Shown: piece by piece, positions 1 to 7,881 of the stretch
Layout of the letters: every line of letters starts with the position of its first letter
Numbering within the stretch: position 1 is the first letter of the stretch
Origin: Lachnospiraceae bacterium
Lineage (GTDB): Bacteria; Bacillota; Clostridia; Lachnospirales; Lachnospiraceae
NCBI GenBank assembly: GCA_017469275.1
Contig: JAFUGT010000088.1
Span: 1 to 54,066 of the forward strand
Length of the DNA: 54,066 nt
Reading direction: 5' to 3'
The notes under the pieces: generated by a model
The model's input: the letters and a program-made list of their open reading frames with translations, nothing else
The model's database searches: none
Told to the model about the DNA's origin: nothing
Program-made: the position numbers and the translations under genes

Positions 1-172
1 GTGCATATTATACAGATTCCATAAACAGACCCTTTGCGACCGTCGGTACTTATGCACCGTATTTTGGTGCATTAGTACCGCTACGTGAGCAACGGAGTGA
101 GAACGTGTCTGTGTTGGAACTGCATAATATGCACAAAATAGGAAACGTAAATTAGCGTTTCGCAATTGCCTA
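1..172 (+). repeat. Element A, copy 1 (left end cut by window edge)
   Basis: This is a second copy of the structured repeat at 43154-43364. The first 50 bases match that copy exactly. Then comes a tip hairpin of 23 bases that is unrelated in sequence but also self-complementary, and then about 100 bases with only a handful of differences. The outer arms GTGCATATTAT (1-11) and ATAATATGCAC pair, followed inward by CAGATTCC/GGAACTG and ACAGAC/GTCTGT. The tip is CGGTACT...AGTACCG enclosing ATGCACC/GGTGCAT. The left strand of the outermost stem lies outside the window. The element ends about 16 bases before the ribosome site of the DNA polymerase gene, so it may be its 5' leader. It could be a structured RNA, a cis-regulator or a MITE-like element. 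Confidence 0.8.
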
Positions 173-202
173 TATTAATTACCATTAGAAAGGAGCAGAA
201 CA

Positions 203-1390
203 ATGAGCACTCCACTCCCGCTTTTTTTTCATGTAGATGTTAATAATGCATTTTTAAGCTGGGAAGCCATATATCGACAGACTGTTCTTGGCGAGACCAA
301 CGATATAAGATACACGGATGCGATCATCTGTGGTGATATAAGCAAAAGACACGGTGTTGTTCTTGCCAAATCCATGTCTGCCAAAAAATATGGGGTAAAG
401 ACCGGAGAGCCCGTGGTTGATGCTCTCAAAAAATGTCCGGGACTTAAATGCTATGAACCACATATGCGCTATTATCACGAACGCTCAGCAGACCTTATGG
501 AAATTTTTGAAAAGTATGCCCCTGTTGTGGAACAGTGCTCTGTGGATGAAGCATTTCTCGATATGACCGGGACGGGTAAATTATACGGAGAACCGGTAGC
601 ATTTGCTTATAAACTGAAAGACGAGATACGGGACACACTTGGTTTTACCGTTAATATAGGAATATCCGTAAATCGTTTACTGGCAAAGATGGCAAGTGAT
701 TTTCAAAAACCGGACAGAGTACACACACTGTTTCCCGAAGAGATTAAGGATAAAATGTGGCCGCTGCCAGTGGAGGAGCTCTTCTTTGTAGGAAAATCAA
801 CCGCGGTTAAATTGCACGATCTTGGTCTGCACACTATCGGCGACATAGCCACCTGCGATCTTTCAATATTAAAGTCACATTTCAAAAGCCACGGTGTCGT
901 AATATATGAATTTGCCAATGGCATAGACAATACATTAGGGCATCGTGGAGAAGAGGAACAAAAAGGATATGGCAACTCGACAACAATCGCCTATGATATT
1001 AAATTAGCTGAAGATGCATATGGAATAATAAGGAAACTCTGCGAAAAGGTATGCGCCAGATTAAGAGCGGATGAAGTTCAGGCGCTGGTTTTATCCGTAG
1101 AGATAAAGGACAGTAATCTGGTCGTAAGAAGACATCAGAGAAGTCTTCTCTCACCAACGGATGTGACATCCGAATGTTATAAGACTGCCTGTGAATTATT
1201 TGATGAACTGTGGGACGGCTCACCCATAAGACTCTTAGGGGTTACTGCCAATAAGGTAACTGATAGCGGAATGCGTCAGATGAATCTGTTTGATATGGAA
1301 ACCCATGATAAGATGAAGAATCTGGATAAAGCACTTGATTTGATTCGAGGCAAGTATGGGGACGGTGCCATAACGAGAGGAAAGATATAG
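203..1390 (+). CDS. dinB: Y-family DNA polymerase (DNA polymerase IV/DinB type)
   Basis: This is a translesion DNA polymerase that copies past damaged template bases without proofreading. The N-terminal motif HVDVNNAFLSWEA carries the first metal-binding Asp (D12). SVDEAFLDMTG carries the second acidic pair (D115, E116). A helix-hairpin-helix region follows (FVGKSTAVKLHDLG, about residue 195), then the little-finger domain. Near the C-terminus QMNLFD (about residues 359-364) fits the sliding-clamp binding consensus. The length of 395 residues is normal for the family. The start has AAAGGAG about 9 bases upstream. It is transcribed away from a copy of structured element A lying immediately 5', and converges on the HD-domain gene. 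No LexA box is evident in the short upstream region seen here. Confidence 0.9.
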   Translation: MSTPLPLFFHVDVNNAFLSWEAIYRQTVLGETNDIRYTDAIICGDISKRHGVVLAKSMSAKKYGVKTGEPVVDALKKCPGLKCYEPHMRYYHERSADLMEIFEKYAPVVEQCSVDEAFLDMTGTGKLYGEPVAFAYKLKDEIRDTLGFTVNIGISVNRLLAKMASDFQKPDRVHTLFPEEIKDKMWPLPVEELFFVGKSTAVKLHDLGLHTIGDIATCDLSILKSHFKSHGVVIYEFANGIDNTLGHRGEEEQKGYGNSTTIAYDIKLAEDAYGIIRKLCEKVCARLRADEVQALVLSVEIKDSNLVVRRHQRSLLSPTDVTSECYKTACELFDELWDGSPIRLLGVTANKVTDSGMRQMNLFDMETHDKMKNLDKALDLIRGKYGDGAITRGKI

Positions 1391-1446
1391 AAAACTGATG
1401 ATGTGCAGAGTATTAGCTTATCGAATACACCGATATATATAATTCT

Positions 1447-1893
1447 TTAAAGTAGTCTTTTTAGTCTGTACTCAGTAACTTTAGACGCTACTATCTTGTG
1501 ATATTTTTCATACTTCCGGAAACGTTGCTCATCACGTTCTGTCGGAAACGGTATACGGTCGCGATTCATATTATCTTCAAGATCATATAGTTTCACCTGT
1601 GTCGCAAGAGGATTGGTAATAACGCGGTCTATAAAATCAGCGTATTCTTCATCCTCATTTTTGGTGATGCAGGAAATGGCATCTAATACTTCCTCTGAAA
1701 AACCTTCTAACCGCAGCATGTCCAAAGTGACCGGAGTATCCTCTACCACGTCATGCAGGATACCTACGATCTGCTCGACTTCATTTCTCCCTCTAAGCAT
1801 AACCCGAATAGGATGCAGGATATAGATTTTCCCTGCTTTATCAATCTGTCCTCTATGTGCTTCAACTGCGATTTCGATAGCTTTTTCCAGCAT
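1447..1893 (-). CDS. Small HD-domain hydrolase, RelA/SpoT (MESH1-like) type
   Basis: A stand-alone HD phosphohydrolase of 148 residues. It shows the metal-site signature of the (p)ppGpp hydrolase half of RelA/SpoT proteins: AHRGQ near residue 13, ILHPIRV near 26, and the HD pair in LHDVVEDTPVTL near 47. The ED after HDVV is the pair used for ppGpp hydrolysis in SpoT-type enzymes. No synthetase, TGS or ACT domain is present. By family it would remove the 3'-pyrophosphate from alarmones or act on a related nucleotide; the substrate is not proven by sequence. The start is supported by GGGGAG six bases upstream. It converges with the polymerase gene across 56 bases in which I see no clear terminator. 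Confidence 0.7.
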   Translation of the reverse strand: MLEKAIEIAVEAHRGQIDKAGKIYILHPIRVMLRGRNEVEQIVGILHDVVEDTPVTLDMLRLEGFSEEVLDAISCITKNEDEEYADFIDRVITNPLATQVKLYDLEDNMNRDRIPFPTERDEQRFRKYEKYHKIVASKVTEYRLKRLL

Positions 1894-2097
1894 AGAATTC
1901 TCCCCGACTGTGTATTGAAAAATGATTACTTACATTATATATAACAACATATTCAGTATACGCATAATAATATATTATCTGTAATATCAGATTAATCATA
2001 CTATACCTGTTATAAAACCACAAGGAGAAAAAATGCCGAATGTTCACGACTATTCTTATGAGTGTTAGGAAAGTTTGTAGAAATTTTAAAAAAGGTA

Positions 2098-2126
2098 GTG
2101 ACATTTTCGAATAAATGTTGTAGAAT
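2098..2126 (+). promoter_or_regulatory. Sigma-A-type promoter for tRNA-Pro
   Basis: GTGACA and TAGAAT are separated by 17 bases, about 55 bases before the tRNA. It is the only good promoter match in the roughly 290 bases between the HD gene start and the tRNA; nothing else is recognisable in that stretch. Confidence 0.55.
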
Positions 2127-2180
2127 GCTTTAAGTAAGTTGCAAATGACTTAACATTAAGACATTGCACATATGATATAT

Positions 2181-2255
2181 CGGGATGTGGCTCAGTTTGG
2201 CTAGAGCGCCACATTAGGGATGTGGAGGTCGCAGGTTCAAGTCCTGTCATTCCGA
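2181..2255 (+). tRNA. tRNA-Pro (anticodon AGG)
   Basis: A full cloverleaf can be drawn. The acceptor stem CGGGATG pairs with CATTCCG, including one G-T pair. The D arm is GCTC/GAGC. The anticodon stem CCACA/TGTGG closes a loop TTAGGGA with anticodon AGG. The T arm is GCAGG/CCTGT around TTCAAGT. The CCA end is not encoded. Adenosine at the wobble position would normally be deaminated to inosine or read CCU directly. A terminator follows 11 bases downstream, so the gene is probably transcribed alone. Confidence 0.93.
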
Positions 2256-2266
2256 TTGGTTAAGAG

Positions 2267-2303
2267 AACGCTGGAAGCTTTTTTGTAAGGCTTTCAGCGT
2301 TTA
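2267..2303 (+). terminator. Intrinsic terminator after tRNA-Pro
   Basis: A 12-bp stem AACGCTGGAAGC / GCTTTCAGCGTT (one G-T pair) followed by TTATTCTTT. It lies between the tRNA and the epimerase gene. Confidence 0.75.
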
Positions 2304-2413
2304 TTCTTTGACACTACAAAAGTCTTATTTTCGTTGTTTTTAGATTGTAATTATGATACACTTAAACATAAATGAAAATTAATAATCAGGTGATTGCGAA
2401 AGGAGCACTAATA

Positions 2414-3421
2414 ATGAACACAAGTTGTAAAGAAATACGTTTGGACAATGCACCGGTAATCGAGATGAAAGCAGGTGGATATCTTGCAATCGTTGCACCG
2501 ACTGTAGGAAGTAATGTTGCCAGACTACGTGACTGCAAAAACAAGCTGGAGATACTTAGATACAACAAGAAAAAACCTATAACTAAGTTAACAGCCAATC
2601 CATGTACATACGGAATGCCTACTCTCTATCTCCCTAACCGTTTGAAAAACGGCGTTTTGAAAGTAAGCGACGCCACATATCAGTTTCCTGTAAACGAAGG
2701 ACGTTTCCAGAATTTCATTCACGGCTTTCTCCATACAAGAAACTACGAAGTTGTTGAGACAAAGACTGAAGATGACAAGGCAATTCTCAAGACCAGATAT
2801 GTGTATGATGAAAAGGATCTGTTCTTTGAGTATTATCCGGTGAAATTCCAGTCAGATATAGAATTCATATTGGATAAAGACGGGCTTCACTATTCATTCA
2901 CACTGACCAATCAGTCAGACAGGCAGATGCCCTATGGAGTTTGCAATCACACCTCATTTGCGGCACCCCACAGCTCGAAAAGTAAAGCCAAGAACATCCG
3001 TCTTAAACTTCCGGCAGTAAAGCGCCTGCCTGTGGACTTCAGACAACTTCCTACCCCTCCTTATAAGAAGGAGCTTTCAGCCTATGATGAGAACTATGTA
3101 AATGGTACCGCACACATGATCAAGTTCCCAATCAATAATGATATGTACGAGATTGATACAATGGAAGTTGACGGCAAGCAATTCCACGGTGCTCTTATAA
3201 CCGACACTGCTACCGGCAAACGTATATGCTATGAAGTGGACGATGCTTTCAAGTTCTTTATCGTATGGAATGACCGCGGAACAAAGGATTACTACTGTCC
3301 TGAACCCATGAGCTGGATGATCGATGCACCTAATCTTGACCTTCCCGCCGAAGAGACAGGATATATAGAGCTTGCCCCCGGTGAATCTAAGACCGTAACG
3401 GAACGCATATATACCTTGTAA
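2414..3421 (+). CDS. Aldose 1-epimerase-like (galactose mutarotase superfamily) protein
   Basis: The protein (335 residues) has the pattern of mutarotase-fold sugar epimerases: an active-site-type His in NFIHGFLHTRNYEV, a second His in GVCNHTSFAAP, and the acidic residue in YYCPEPMSWM near the C-terminus. By family it interconverts the alpha and beta anomers of a free sugar. The ATG at 2414 is preferred to one at 2372 because AAAGGAG lies 9 bases before it. It stands upstream of, and in the same direction as, the cellobiose phosphorylase, which releases glucose and glucose 1-phosphate. A role in feeding the right anomer into that route is an inference. Its 3' end is followed by palindromic element B, so read-through is uncertain. 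Confidence 0.75.
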   Translation: MNTSCKEIRLDNAPVIEMKAGGYLAIVAPTVGSNVARLRDCKNKLEILRYNKKKPITKLTANPCTYGMPTLYLPNRLKNGVLKVSDATYQFPVNEGRFQNFIHGFLHTRNYEVVETKTEDDKAILKTRYVYDEKDLFFEYYPVKFQSDIEFILDKDGLHYSFTLTNQSDRQMPYGVCNHTSFAAPHSSKSKAKNIRLKLPAVKRLPVDFRQLPTPPYKKELSAYDENYVNGTAHMIKFPINNDMYEIDTMEVDGKQFHGALITDTATGKRICYEVDDAFKFFIVWNDRGTKDYYCPEPMSWMIDAPNLDLPAEETGYIELAPGESKTVTERIYTL

Positions 3422-3446
3422 TGTGTATAATAATTAATCGTTAATA

Positions 3447-3530
3447 TTAACAGTAGATATAAGTTAGGATATGTGCTTTAACATGCTTGCATGATTAAAC
3501 ACATATCCTAACTTATTTCAAAACTGTTAA
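3447..3530 (+). repeat. Element B, copy 1 (84-bp palindrome)
   Basis: An almost perfect 84-bp palindrome. The ends are TTAACAGT/ACTGTTAA, the long middle stem is ATAAGTTAGGATATGTG with its complement, and the inner stem CATG/CATG closes a CTTG loop. The reverse strand at 23726-23809 carries a second copy of identical length with 76 of 84 identical positions. The differences include two exchanged base pairs (A-T for C-G at the tip of the arms, G-C for A-T inside the stem). It lies 25 bases after the epimerase stop codon and could act as a terminator or RNA stabiliser. The DNA from 3531 to 3619 shows only a short GCAAC/GTTGC hairpin. Confidence 0.85.
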
Positions 3531-3619
3531 GCAGAAACTCCGCATACAGCCACAAATAAAGCAACAAAGTTGCGACCGAATACATTCAGAAAAAATTTCA
3601 CAATTCAGAAGTCTTTTTC

Positions 3620-3648
3620 TTGTCTTTTTCCGTCATTTATACTATAAT
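3620..3648 (+). promoter_or_regulatory. Sigma-A-type promoter for cellobiose phosphorylase
   Basis: TTGTCT and a perfect TATAAT are spaced by 17 bases, about 53 bases before the start codon. I do not see an obvious cre site or inverted-repeat operator overlapping it. Confidence 0.75.
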
Positions 3649-3701
3649 GAATGTATCTGACTAGAACAGAATATCAACAATGAAAGAGAGGTATTTTTTA
3701 C

Positions 3702-6161
3702 ATGAAATTTGGATTTTTCGATGATGCCAACAAGGAGTATGTCATCACTTCTCCTAAGACTCCATACCCATGGATCAACTACTTAGGAACACAGGATTTC
3801 TTTTCATTGATTTCCAATACTGCAGGAGGTTACAGCTTCTACAAGGATGCTCGTCTTCGTAGAATTACCCGTTATCGTTACAACAATGTACCGGTAGATA
3901 TGGGTGGTCGTTATTTCTACATCAAGGATGGCGAGACAGTTTGGAGTCCGGGATGGTCACCTGTAAAGACTACTCTTGACGAATATGAGTGTCGTCATGG
4001 TATGGGGTATACCAAGATTACCGGCAAGAAGAACGATGTTAAGACTGAGGTTACATTCTTTGTTCCTCAGAATTATACAGGTGAGGTTCAGAATTTTGTT
4101 ATCACCAATGAAGGAAGCGCAGCTAAGACTCTTAAGCTCTTCTCTTTCGTTGAATGGTGTCTGTGGGATGCTCAGGATGATACAACCAACTTCCAGAGAA
4201 ACTTCAACACAGGCCGCGTAGAGATTGAAGGTTCAACAATCTATCACAGAACAGAGTATAATGAGCGTCGTAATCACTACGCTTTCTATACAGTTAATAC
4301 AGATATCGATGGATTCGATACCGACAGAGAGAGTTTCTTAGGTCTTTATAACGGATTCGGTGAGCCTCAGGTAGTTGAAGCAGGCAAATCTTCTAACTCG
4401 GTTGCAGATGGTTGGTCACCAATCGCTTCTCACTACAAAGAGATTACATTACAGCCCGGTGAGAGCAAGAACTTAATCTTCATTCTCGGTTATGCTGAGA
4501 ATCCTGTAGATAAGAAATTTGAAGCAGACGGCAAGACTCTTAACAAAGAGGTTGCACATGCTATGATCGAGAAGTTCAACACGCCTGAGAAGGTGGCAGA
4601 TGGTCTTGCAGAACTTAAGGCTACCTGGGACAAGCTCCTTGGCATTTATACAGTTAATACTCCTGACGAGAAAGTTAACCGTATGGTTAATATCTGGAAT
4701 CAGTATCAGTGTATGGTTACATTTAACCTTTCTCGTTCAGCTTCATATTTTGAGTCAGGTATCGGACGTGGAATGGGCTTCCGTGATTCCAACCAGGATC
4801 TTCTTGGATTCGTTCACCAGATTCCTGACAGAGCAAGAGAAAGACTTATCGACCTTGCTTCCACTCAGCTTCCTGATGGTGGATGCTACCATCAGTATCA
4901 GCCGCTTACTAAGAAGGGTAACTCTGATATCGGTGGAGACTTCTCAGACGATCCATTATGGATGATCCTTTCAGTAGCCGCTTACATCAAAGAGACCGGT
5001 GACTACTCAATCCTTGATGAGATGGTTCCTTATGACAATGACGAGTCTAAGGCTAAGCCAATGCTTGATCACTTGATGGTTTCCTTCTACCATGTATGCA
5101 ACAATGTTGGTCCTCACGGATTACCGCTTGCAATGCGCGCTGACTGGAATGACTGTATCAACCTTTCATGCTACTCTGAGCAGCCGGGTGAGAGCTTCCA
5201 GACATATACCTCACCAATGTTCGCTGCAGAGGGTGGATATTCTAAGACAGCCGAGTCTGTAATGGTTGCCACATTATTTACATATACAGGTCCTGCATTC
5301 GTAGATATCCTTAAATATAAAGGAATGGATGAGGAAGCAGCTAAGGCACAGGCTGAGATTGATAAGATGAAGAAGAACGTAATGGACAGCGCATTTGATG
5401 GCGAGTGGTTCTTACGTGCTTATGATAACGAAGGACAGAAGATGGGTTCTAAGGAATGCGAAGAAGGTAAGATTTTCATCGAGCCACAGGGATTCGCAGT
5501 TATGTCTGAGATTGGTAAAGATCAGGGTGCTGATATCAAGACTCTTGATTCCATTGACAAGTACCTCAATACAAAGCATGGACTTGTTCTTAATAATCCT
5601 GCATTTACCAAGTACTATGTTAAGTATGGAGAGATTTCAACATATCCCGGTGGATACAAAGAAAATGCCGGTATATTCTGCCACAATAATGCATGGATCA
5701 TCTGTGCAGAGGCATACGCAGGCCGCGGTGACAAAGCATTTGAATACTATTCAAAGATTGCTCCTGCCTTCAATGAAGAGATTTCCGATCTTCACAGAAC
5801 TGAGCCATATGTATATGGTCAGATGATTGCAGGTAAGGATGCAGGACGTTTTGGAGAAGGTAAGAACTCATGGCTTACCGGTACAGCAGCTTGGAACTTT
5901 GTAGCTATTTCTCAGTACATCTTAGGTGTACAGCCTGATTGGAACGGTCTTAAGATTGATCCTTCTATTCCTAAAGAGTGGGATGGTCTTACAGCTACAC
6001 GTAAGTTCCGCGGCGATACATTCGAGATTAAGGTTTCTAACCCTGACCACGTATGCAAGGGCATTAAGAGCATGACTGTTGACGGCAACGCTGTTGATGG
6101 CAATGTAGTCCCTGTATTCGGCGACGGAGCTACACATAAGGTCGAGGTAGTTATGGGTTAA
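3702..6161 (+). CDS. Cellobiose phosphorylase (GH94)
   Basis: Phosphorolyses cellobiose to glucose 1-phosphate and glucose in the cytoplasm, saving one ATP per disaccharide. The first 60 residues ([18 protein letters not shown], then [19 protein letters not shown]) are near-identical in pattern to clostridial cellobiose phosphorylases rather than cellodextrin or chitobiose enzymes. There is no signal peptide. The region around [11 protein letters not shown] contains the general acid (D484 of the DWND motif). The length of 819 residues is usual. Codon use is notably uniform, suggesting high expression, and the gene has a strong promoter, a GAGAGG ribosome site and its own terminator. The mutarotase-like gene is upstream. 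No cellobiose transporter is seen nearby. Confidence 0.95.
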   Translation: MKFGFFDDANKEYVITSPKTPYPWINYLGTQDFFSLISNTAGGYSFYKDARLRRITRYRYNNVPVDMGGRYFYIKDGETVWSPGWSPVKTTLDEYECRHGMGYTKITGKKNDVKTEVTFFVPQNYTGEVQNFVITNEGSAAKTLKLFSFVEWCLWDAQDDTTNFQRNFNTGRVEIEGSTIYHRTEYNERRNHYAFYTVNTDIDGFDTDRESFLGLYNGFGEPQVVEAGKSSNSVADGWSPIASHYKEITLQPGESKNLIFILGYAENPVDKKFEADGKTLNKEVAHAMIEKFNTPEKVADGLAELKATWDKLLGIYTVNTPDEKVNRMVNIWNQYQCMVTFNLSRSASYFESGIGRGMGFRDSNQDLLGFVHQIPDRARERLIDLASTQLPDGGCYHQYQPLTKKGNSDIGGDFSDDPLWMILSVAAYIKETGDYSILDEMVPYDNDESKAKPMLDHLMVSFYHVCNNVGPHGLPLAMRADWNDCINLSCYSEQPGESFQTYTSPMFAAEGGYSKTAESVMVATLFTYTGPAFVDILKYKGMDEEAAKAQAEIDKMKKNVMDSAFDGEWFLRAYDNEGQKMGSKECEEGKIFIEPQGFAVMSEIGKDQGADIKTLDSIDKYLNTKHGLVLNNPAFTKYYVKYGEISTYPGGYKENAGIFCHNNAWIICAEAYAGRGDKAFEYYSKIAPAFNEEISDLHRTEPYVYGQMIAGKDAGRFGEGKNSWLTGTAAWNFVAISQYILGVQPDWNGLKIDPSIPKEWDGLTATRKFRGDTFEIKVSNPDHVCKGIKSMTVDGNAVDGNVVPVFGDGATHKVEVVMG

Positions 6162-6195
6162 TCACAAACGACATAATATAATAACACTTATACAA

Positions 6196-6229
6196 GTAAC
6201 CATCGGGTATCCCGGTGGTTACTTTTTTC
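6196..6229 (+). terminator. Intrinsic terminator of cellobiose phosphorylase
   Basis: A 12-bp stem GTAACCATCGGG / CCCGGTGGTTAC with a 3-base loop, followed by a run of T. It is a strong canonical terminator 34 bases after the stop codon. Confidence 0.92.
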
Positions 6230-6251
6230 TATATTTACAAAAAATAAAACA

Positions 6252-6372
6252 AAGAGTCGCTTGCGACTCTTGCGCGCCCGAGCGGTATTGCGAAGCAATT
6301 AACTTCTTCTCCGCGAGGTGCGCATCCTGCGGAATTTAGGTTTATAGGAAATCGCAATTTCCTATAAACCTA
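6252..6372. repeat. Hairpin-rich intergenic segment
   Basis: Two clear palindromes lie between the converging phosphorylase and acyl carrier protein genes. One is AAGAGTCG with its complement around a CTTG loop (6252-6271). The other, at 6336-6372, has arms TTAGGTTTATAGGAAAT around a 3-4 base loop. The DNA between them is unusually GC-rich (GCGCGCCCGAGCGG, CCGCGAGGTGCGC) and can pair with itself. It does not look coding. It resembles a cluster of intergenic palindromic repeats, but no second copy is in this window. Confidence 0.55.
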
Positions 6373-6406
6373 AAAAACCCATCTGACATTATCACATCAG
6401 ATGGGT
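6371..6406 (-). terminator. Intrinsic terminator of the acyl carrier protein gene
   Basis: On the minus strand ACCCATCTGA and TCAGATGGGT form a 10-bp stem followed by a T run (bases 6371-6377 on the minus strand). It lies 55 bases beyond the acpP stop codon. Confidence 0.88.
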
Positions 6407-6460
6407 AAACAATTATCATAAGATTATATACATACAATCATTAGTTGAATCGTTAATATT

Positions 6461-6694
6461 TTAAGCCTCTACACCATGAGCCTTCAAATATTCGATAACA
6501 TCCTCAACAGTTGCAATATTCTCTAATTCTTCAGAAGGAATCTCCACATCATACTCTTCCTCAAGAGCCATAACAAGCTCAAACAAGTCAAGTGAGTCAG
6601 CACCCAAATCCTCTTTAAAATTAGAACTTAATTCAATCTCGCTAACATCTACAGATAGTTGCTCAGCGATAATCTCTTTCATCTTTTCTAACAT
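6461..6694 (-). CDS. acpP: Acyl carrier protein
   Basis: Carries growing acyl chains on a phosphopantetheine arm in fatty-acid synthesis. The 77-residue acidic protein has the classic attachment motif [10 protein letters not shown] with Ser34, and the helical pattern of AcpP. The inner ATG is chosen because AAAGGAG lies 7 bases before it; the ATG two codons earlier would touch the ribosome site. The gene stands alone with its own terminator rather than in a fab cluster, so it may be a second, specialised or housekeeping copy; the rest of the genome would be needed to say which. The region upstream contains a TATAAT (minus strand, 6735-6740) but no convincing -35. Confidence 0.93.
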   Translation of the reverse strand: MLEKMKEIIAEQLSVDVSEIELSSNFKEDLGADSLDLFELVMALEEEYDVEIPSEELENIATVEDVIEYLKAHGVEA

Positions 6695-6848
6695 GACCAT
6701 TCTCCTTTAACGCATATTTTCTTTATATTACATTATTATACCGCTTACTTGTACAATATGCGGTTTTTCAAGAATGACTATACAACATGTTGTATATACT
6801 GTCAAGTTTTCAGTAAAAAAAAATATAATTAATTTTATCTAAGCAGAT

Positions 6849-6886
6849 GATTTGTGGCTTGTAAATGTGGAGTACTGTGAATAGTA
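6849..6886 (+). repeat. Dispersed 37-bp repeat (element C), copy 1
   Basis: ATTTGTGGCTTGTA followed by ATGTGGAGT and ACTGTGAATAGTA. The reverse strand at 13567-13604 has the same run with two mismatches. The end motif ACTGTGAATAGTA also occurs at 23802-23814 (edge of element B) and 30485-30497. It lies in the gap between the SpoIIQ-like gene and acpP. Confidence 0.75.
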
Positions 6887-6904
6887 TCTTCTTATAATCT
6901 CATT

Positions 6905-7801
6905 TTACTCCATGAACTCCATTGGATCAACCGGTTCATCACCCTTTAACATCTTGAAAAACAGGTGGCTTCCCTCTTCTTCAAAACTGTCGGTAGGTTT
7001 GCCTATCGTTCCGACAGACTCACCTGCCTTGACGTAATCTCCTTCCTTGACATATATCGTATCAAGCTGACCATACACTATACTGTAATCATTTCCCAGA
7101 TAGATTGTCACGAGATTTCCGTAGGTGTTATCACTGGTTACCTTAACCACTTTACCAAGATAAGCATTTTTGACCGTAGAGCCATTGCCGGCAGCAATAA
7201 GCATACCCGGATTAGTTCTATACTGATCTAAGGTCTTATAATAAACTGTTGTCTCCATACTAAATGGAAGGATAACTTCTCCGCTTACAGGCCACGACAA
7301 AGTCTTATCACTGCCAAAATTAAGTTCTCCAACATCGGCTGTTACCGGAAGCTGTTCACCATCTTCGGCAGTATTATCGGGTTTGACAGCTTCTGTAGTA
7401 GCATCTGCGGACTCGTTATTTTCGCCTGTCATTGAGCGATCAGATACTTGTACATTTTTCTTCTCTATTTGCCGGGCAGCATTTGTATCAGGAATGCTCT
7501 CTACCGCCTCCTTGTTGCTTCTCATACGATTTTCTTCAGATGTATAATTGTTGCCACTTGTACCCTGATTATCAGTTCTCTCTCTGTTAATCCTTACATT
7601 ATCACGGTCTGTCTCTGTCTGAATAGATGAGAAATCCGACGGTTGATTCAGATCGACCTCATTCTCCTCATATGCGCCTCCATCTCTTCCCATTGTATAT
7701 ACCGCAATCACAGCTATTATTGCAAGAATACCGACTCCCAAAGCAATATAAAAAGCGTTATCCTTTATCTTTTGTGAAAATGTGGAATTATTATTGTTCA
7801 T
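6905..7801 (-). CDS. SpoIIQ-like protein with degenerate LytM/M23 domain
   Basis: A membrane-anchored protein (298 residues) with one transmembrane segment near residues 18-38, a long polar linker to about residue 165, and a C-terminal M23/LytM-type beta domain. The usual zinc site is lost: HxGxD is replaced by NPGML, and HLHFE by HLFFKM with only the first His kept, so peptidase activity is unlikely. The family role of SpoIIQ is to hold the engulfing mother-cell membrane to the forespore by pairing with SpoIIIAH. The position two genes after spoIID supports this. The start at 7801 is chosen because the AGAGGTG sits 6-8 bases upstream; longer starts lack a ribosome site. It could instead be a non-sporulation envelope LytM protein. 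Confidence 0.7.
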   Translation of the reverse strand: MNNNNSTFSQKIKDNAFYIALGVGILAIIAVIAVYTMGRDGGAYEENEVDLNQPSDFSSIQTETDRDNVRINRERTDNQGTSGNNYTSEENRMRSNKEAVESIPDTNAARQIEKKNVQVSDRSMTGENNESADATTEAVKPDNTAEDGEQLPVTADVGELNFGSDKTLSWPVSGEVILPFSMETTVYYKTLDQYRTNPGMLIAAGNGSTVKNAYLGKVVKVTSDNTYGNLVTIYLGNDYSIVYGQLDTIYVKEGDYVKAGESVGTIGKPTDSFEEEGSHLFFKMLKGDEPVDPMEFME

Positions 7802-7881
7802 TTTCATCACCTCTGTGTATATGTTTTCCACAGAGACGTAAAAATATTCACATATTATAATATTTAGAAAAATATTATAAT

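Noticed and set aside
6252-6410. CRISPR or tRNA-like element between the phosphorylase and acpP
   Set aside because: The hairpins are not regularly spaced direct repeats, and no cloverleaf can be drawn.
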